Positions 60,259-64,000 of a DNA stretch of 64,000 nt are shown here, piece after piece. The notes below the pieces were generated by a model. That model did no database searches. It saw only the letters and a program-made list of their open reading frames with translations, and had not been told where the DNA came from. The DNA is from Mycobacterium sp. Aquia_213. GTDB lineage: Bacteria; Actinomycetota; Actinomycetes; Mycobacteriales; Mycobacteriaceae. The stretch lies in contig NZ_CP113116.1 in assembly GCF_026625985.1 (NCBI RefSeq), positions 620,001-684,000 on the forward strand. The letters are read 5' to 3'. Made by a program: the position numbers and the translations under genes. Within the stretch, counting starts at the first letter, position 1, and every line of letters starts with the position of its first letter.

Positions 60259-60954
60259 ATGGAAGACGATCAGACCTCATCAGCCGCCCAGGTTCCCTCT
60301 CAGGCCCTTCGCGAACTTGAAGACGGCCTGGCCTTCTGGGACAGCCGCCGAGCGTGGGGACACGACCTCGGTAACGCAGACTATGAGGCCTGGGCCAATG
60401 AAAATCCCCGCGGGGCTTTCACGCTCGACTGGTGGAAACCTTTCCTCGGTCGCCTAAACCGCTGGAGGGCCACCCGTGGCCCGGACAGCGGAGAGGTCCT
60501 CACGTCCCGCTTTATGTCCTGTGCGGCAGACCTCGGTCGCGCGTGGGCCGACAGCTGTGAACCCTTCATCGACGTCGACATCACCGCCGTAAATTGGGAC
60601 CAGGTCTCCGCGTTTCCGACCCTCGTGGCCACGATCAAGCCCACCCGCTCCAGGTCACCCGTCTTCGCGTCCAAGTTCTGTCACTTCCTACTGCCGCGCG
60701 TGTTTCCCGTTGTCGATAACGAGGGTCTGGGGAACCGCTGGCTTACTTATGAGAAGTACTTCCGACACGTCCAAGATGAGTGGGCGAGCACCAACGAGGC
60801 GGACAGGTCTGCCATGATCATGGCGATCACCGATCGGATTGAGAAGACGGGGGCAACTGTTTTTTCTGGCTACCCATACGCCACCAAATTGGTCGAACTC
60901 AGACTGATCGGTCGTCAGCATCCAAGCTGGGATAGGCCAACGCTCACATCATGA
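60259..60954 (+). CDS. Hypothetical protein
   Basis: This 231-residue protein starts at the ATG at 60259 (MEDDQTSSAAQVPSQALREL). It is soluble, mixed alpha/beta and Trp-rich (WDSRRAWGHDLGNADYEAWA, FTLDWWKPFLGRLNRW, FCHFLLPRVFPVVDNEG). No family is recognised. It diverges from the VOC gene across 108 bp. Confidence 0.65.
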   Translation: MEDDQTSSAAQVPSQALRELEDGLAFWDSRRAWGHDLGNADYEAWANENPRGAFTLDWWKPFLGRLNRWRATRGPDSGEVLTSRFMSCAADLGRAWADSCEPFIDVDITAVNWDQVSAFPTLVATIKPTRSRSPVFASKFCHFLLPRVFPVVDNEGLGNRWLTYEKYFRHVQDEWASTNEADRSAMIMAITDRIEKTGATVFSGYPYATKLVELRLIGRQHPSWDRPTLTS

Positions 60955-61089
60955 GTTCGGGCACCCAACGGGCGCAGCTGCGTCTCCCAGCGTCTGTTTG
61001 CACCAGGGGTCCGGCACACCTCAAATCCCTAATCAATAAAGGTACGTACGAGGGGAAACCCGGAGCCACCCTGCAGCACTGATGCGTCG

Positions 61090-61359
61090 GTGTCCGTGTG
61101 TACGGTGCCGCCCGTGGAATCCGACGACATTGTTGATCCTGGTGACGCTGCGATCCAAGCCCTTCTGGCCCTCACCGCCGGGAACGCCCATGACGACGAG
61201 AAACGGGACATGCTGATTGACGGCATACTGACCGTCCGATCGCTGGCAGAGTGGCCGCCGGAATGGCGCGAAATGCTCTTAGAGACTTGTCAATTCATCA
61301 AGACCCTCGCCGAAGATCTCAGACAGAGGGGCGAGAGCGGTGACGTTGCAGGCATGTAG
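61090..61359 (+). CDS. Small acidic hypothetical protein
   Basis: This 89-residue frame starts at a GTG at 61090. Its helical, acidic sequence (DDIVDPGDAAIQALLALTAG, RDMLIDGILTVRSLAEWPPE, MLLETCQFIKTLAEDLRQRG) looks like a real small protein. The start is uncertain; a GTG at about 61108 is possible. No family is recognised. Confidence 0.5.
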   Translation: MSVCTVPPVESDDIVDPGDAAIQALLALTAGNAHDDEKRDMLIDGILTVRSLAEWPPEWREMLLETCQFIKTLAEDLRQRGESGDVAGM

Positions 61360-61392
61360 ATTTCTTCAACCGGACCGTCAAGTCCAGTTGCG

Positions 61393-61749
61393 ATGACAGC
61401 GTCGGAGGACGGGATATCGACTCCGGCAAGCGCATCCGAGTTCCGCTGCCGCCGCATGCCGGGGGCGCATGGATGGCACAGACGTTCTGGCCGTTCTCGA
61501 CTCCGGGGCGGCTTGCGCCTGCTAGACCTCGAGACGTGCAAGTGGACGATTCCGCCTGTCGAGATGTGGACCGGGACGGCGCACTTCGCGACCGTGCGGG
61601 TTTGGAATCCCAGAACCGGGTGCAACATCACAGAGTTGCGACTCGGCACCCGGGTCGACGGCATCGGCGTGCGCAACACCGCCGACGGCAGGCTTTTGAT
61701 TGCGGTCAGCGGGCCTGGCCTCGTGCTGACCGAACTGTGGGAACGTTGA
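61393..61749 (+). pseudogene. Remnant of a WD40-repeat protein
   Basis: The C-terminal part of this frame (GTAHFATVRVWNPRTG and DGIGVRNTADGRLLIAVSGPG, then LVLTELWER) matches the last blade of actinobacterial WD40 propeller proteins, whose repeats read VRVWDPxTG...DGRLLLATG. The N-terminal half is arginine-rich and not convincing, and no larger propeller precedes it. It is interpreted as a 3' remnant of a much larger NTPase-WD40 type gene. Confidence 0.5.
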
Positions 61750-61849
61750 CCGTGCTGGCACGTCTCGTGACTTCTGAACGAAGTTTTGAGGGCCTCATAT
61801 GTGCTCCCTTTTGAGCCACCGCTTGCGGTCAATAGGAGCATCGCGGCGC

Positions 61850-63676
61850 TCACCCCGTCTGTGTTTGGTCCTTCGTTTCCATGACAGGGTCATCGGCTGT
61901 GTCGGCGTTGAGGCTCTTTCCGAAAAGCAAACGCTGCCAATCGAAGTCTGGATCGTGGTCACCAGACAACAATCGCTCTTCCCACGCCATCAGGTTCACG
62001 TTGCCGGGAACCTCTTCGACCGCGTTGGCGGCGAAAACGATCGCCTCGTCGTGACGACCGGCAACTTCCAGCTGATCCGCGGCCTGAAGCTGGATGAATG
62101 CGTCGATCGTCGCTGGCAGCTGCGACTCCTTACCCTTGCACCTCGCAGCATGGCGGCTCGACGCCATTTCGGCCCACTCGTCGGGGGTCCAAGCCGGAGG
62201 TCTTCGATTGGAGAGGACCCCGACAGTGAAGGCCATCGGCGAAGGCAGATCAAGGCAAGACCCGTATTGCTCGATGAACTTTTCGGCGCTACCGCGATGA
62301 TCTTCCGGGCGAAGCCACTCGTGCCAGAGCACGTGGATCGCGACCATGGCGGTCTTCGCCTCCCCGTCCGGTAGCTGTGGCACCAGTAGCTCGATCTTCT
62401 CGATGACTCCGGTCAGGTTGAAGCCGTCCTTATTGTCCCCAGAGAGCCACGAAATTAGGGCCTCGGCACCCCCGTTGAACCACTGCGACGCCGTGTTGAC
62501 ACCGAACCCTTCCGCCTGCCCGATCCAGTACTGCGGCGCAAGTTGCACCTGGATTTGACCAGGTAGCGCACCTCGGTAGTCCCACGGTTCGGGTTGGGTC
62601 TTGGGGGCATCGGCAACGAAGCGGCATACGACGTGCCGGGTCAGTCGCCACAGACCTGCCAAGGTAAGGATGCGTTCGAAGTTAGCTTCGAACGTCGTCT
62701 CAGCGCCGTCGGTGAAAACCCAAGCTTCGCCTCCTAGGTCTTGCAGGACGTGGCTTCGTCGGGAACGAATGTCGTAGGCGATACTCAACATCCGTTCAAG
62801 TTCGGCCGCGCGTGGTGGGCGCACGTTCTCCACGGCCTCTTCGCGGAAGTACGTGGGAGACACGTGGGCGAGCGTGGACGCGACGAAGCGGCGCTTCAGG
62901 CCAGTCCTGTCCGCTTCGAGGATCGCATCTCTCACCCTCGTGGCGACGTCGGCGTCCATGCCCTCGAGCGCGGCGTCCATGATCTTGCGCTTAGCCGGGT
63001 CGTAGCGGTCCCACGTCGTTGAGGAAGTGGTGCTGCCCTCGCCGAGTGATTCGAGTGCGGCAACGATGTCTGTATAGGCGCCAGTCGGGTCTTCCATGGC
63101 CGTTCGCGTCGCACCGACCGTGTTGCGGATTACCCGCATGACGCGGGCGAAATCCTCGCGGTGCAGTGCTAGCAGGTCGCTCATGAACGCTCTCAACGTG
63201 TCCCATTCCGCCTCGTGAACGACCTGGACGGGCTTGAACAGCTGAGGAAACAAACTGGCCGCGGTGTGACGACGACTGGGGAGACCAGCGGCGGGGACGA
63301 GACGGTGCACCTGATCGTGATCGCGGCAGAACGTGCGATTGAGTACGAACGACGCCACATATGCGATGTCGTCGATCAGTTCATCGCCACCTGTCGCGAC
63401 GAGAAACTCGTCGGTGCCATCCCATCTCTGCGCTTCCAGTCGGTCCATCGCTTCGAACGTCACCGTCGACACATCGGCTGGCTCGGTCGACCCGGTGAGC
63501 GTGCCGACGGGCAGGTCGATAGGCCTTGGGTCGAGAAACCACGCGTTGGTGTAAACGGTGCGACGGTGGAGACGTTCGTTGATCTCAATACCCGAGCGGA
63601 AGAACCGGCCTGCGGATATCTGCAGCATAAGCTGGCCGCGAAGTTGAAGGGGTGTCTTGGCTTTTCTCTTGACCAT
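61850..63676 (-). CDS. Large hypothetical protein with HEPN-like motif
   Basis: This 608-residue protein is mostly helical. Near residues 300-312, AYDIRSRRSHVLQDLG contains Arg-x4-His, the catalytic motif of HEPN ribonucleases and of Apea-like HEPN proteins. The C-terminal region has tetratricopeptide-like character (DQLEVAGRHDEAIVFAANAV, EEVPGNVNLMAWEERLL). A metal- or nucleotide-binding motif was not found. It diverges from an HNH endonuclease gene by 38 bp. A role in defence is a hypothesis from the motif and neighbourhood. Confidence 0.7.
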   Translation of the reverse strand: MVKRKAKTPLQLRGQLMLQISAGRFFRSGIEINERLHRRTVYTNAWFLDPRPIDLPVGTLTGSTEPADVSTVTFEAMDRLEAQRWDGTDEFLVATGGDELIDDIAYVASFVLNRTFCRDHDQVHRLVPAAGLPSRRHTAASLFPQLFKPVQVVHEAEWDTLRAFMSDLLALHREDFARVMRVIRNTVGATRTAMEDPTGAYTDIVAALESLGEGSTTSSTTWDRYDPAKRKIMDAALEGMDADVATRVRDAILEADRTGLKRRFVASTLAHVSPTYFREEAVENVRPPRAAELERMLSIAYDIRSRRSHVLQDLGGEAWVFTDGAETTFEANFERILTLAGLWRLTRHVVCRFVADAPKTQPEPWDYRGALPGQIQVQLAPQYWIGQAEGFGVNTASQWFNGGAEALISWLSGDNKDGFNLTGVIEKIELLVPQLPDGEAKTAMVAIHVLWHEWLRPEDHRGSAEKFIEQYGSCLDLPSPMAFTVGVLSNRRPPAWTPDEWAEMASSRHAARCKGKESQLPATIDAFIQLQAADQLEVAGRHDEAIVFAANAVEEVPGNVNLMAWEERLLSGDHDPDFDWQRLLFGKSLNADTADDPVMETKDQTQTG

Positions 63677-63714
63677 CAGTACCCGTCAGTCTGAGACCCT
63701 CATGGCAGGCAATT

Positions 63715-64000
63715 GTGACAACCGAAAGACCGGAGGAAATGACGGACGCTGAATACCCGCGACCGACGCTCGCCACGGTACGTGAGTTGTACGGGTCTGC
63801 GTTTCGCTGCGCGCATCCAGAGTGCAACCGGCCGTTGTACAAGCTCTCGGACGATACGGGCGACCGGGTGCTGAATAGTCGAGTGGCCCACATTCATGCA
63901 CGGCGGAAGGGAGGGCCGCGGTGGATCGACATGCCCGCCGAGGAGAACCGGGCTGTCGGCAATCTGGTCCTGCTGTGCATCGAGCACTCCTACGAGATCG
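63715..64000 (+). CDS. HNH endonuclease-like protein, 3' end outside window
   Basis: The plus-strand frame starts at the GTG at 63715 (VTTERPEEMTDAEYPRPTLA) or the ATG at 63739 and stays open to the window edge. It contains FRCAHPECNRPL (first cysteine pair), VAHIHARRKGGPRW and NLVLLCIEHSYEI, the order Cys-x4-Cys ... His ... Asn ... Cys-x2-His of an HNH/McrA-type nuclease. A GGAGG sequence lies only two bases before the ATG. The gene is incomplete, so domains beyond the HNH cannot be seen. Confidence 0.75.
   Translation, partial: MTTERPEEMTDAEYPRPTLATVRELYGSAFRCAHPECNRPLYKLSDDTGDRVLNSRVAHIHARRKGGPRWIDMPAEENRAVGNLVLLCIEHSYEI

Noticed and set aside
41000..64000. Tyrosine integrase or large serine integrase for the accessory region
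   Set aside because: Only a small serine recombinase (58158-58748) was found; no tyrosine recombinase R-H-R-Y pattern or large integrase is visible in the window.

Overview
The window reads as a high-GC actinobacterial chromosome, almost certainly a Mycobacterium. The evidence is a complete mce4-type sterol import operon in the gene order known from M. tuberculosis (fadE27-fadE26 / fdxD-hsd4A-yrbE4A-yrbE4B-mce4A to F-mas4A-mas4B / otsA), together with an LpqH-type lipoprotein, DUF732 proteins, a Wag31-like protein, a CpsA-type LCP protein, and KstR-like and IdeR-like operators. Orthology is inferred from protein resemblance and gene order recalled from memory; no database search was run.

Layout. 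1-13.8 kb: sterol side-chain acyl-CoA dehydrogenases on the minus strand, diverging from a tightly overlapping plus-strand mce4 operon, with a consensus KstR operator in the divergent promoter. 13.8-27.6 kb: core mycobacterial genes, including trehalose-6-phosphate synthase, a second DivIVA-domain protein, an enoyl-CoA hydratase, two SDR oxidoreductases, an LCP ligase, a TDT-family transporter, an amine oxidase and an alpha/beta hydrolase. 27.7-39.2 kb: secreted and regulatory genes, including a trypsin-like protease, an LpqH-like lipoprotein, a Thr/Pro-rich secreted protein, an iron-box-controlled flavoprotein reductase, TetR/ABC1-kinase/P450, an anti-sigma-type ATPase with a response regulator, and DUF732 proteins. 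39.2-41.3 kb: a small segment (DoxX-like, peroxiredoxin, TetR) bracketed by two diverged direct repeats.

41.4-64 kb is an accessory region of island character. It holds an AbiEi/AbiEii-type toxin-antitoxin pair, a RibD-like deaminase, three consecutive excisionase-type HTH proteins behind a strong inverted repeat, and then the most striking locus, at 48.0-53.6 kb. That locus carries QueC, QueD and QueE homologues (the three steps from dihydroneopterin triphosphate to preQ0), a PfkB kinase fused to a nucleoside 2-deoxyribosyltransferase, a SagB/nitroreductase-type flavoenzyme, an OGG1-like DNA glycosylase with its catalytic Lys/Asp pair intact, and a short TetR regulator. No tRNA-guanine transglycosylase/DpdA-like gene is visible. 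My hypothesis is a deoxynucleoside-level 7-deazaguanine system, for DNA modification, defence or a nucleoside metabolite, that uses base exchange instead of transglycosylation.

Downstream are decayed or unusual genes: a gene with two apparent frameshifts, an RHH-YfbU protein with its own operator, an RsbR-like protein whose STAS domain is replaced by membrane helices, a serine recombinase, a WD40 remnant, a 608-residue protein with a HEPN-like motif, and a partial HNH endonuclease cut by the window edge. No tRNA, rRNA, CRISPR array or complete insertion sequence was recognised.
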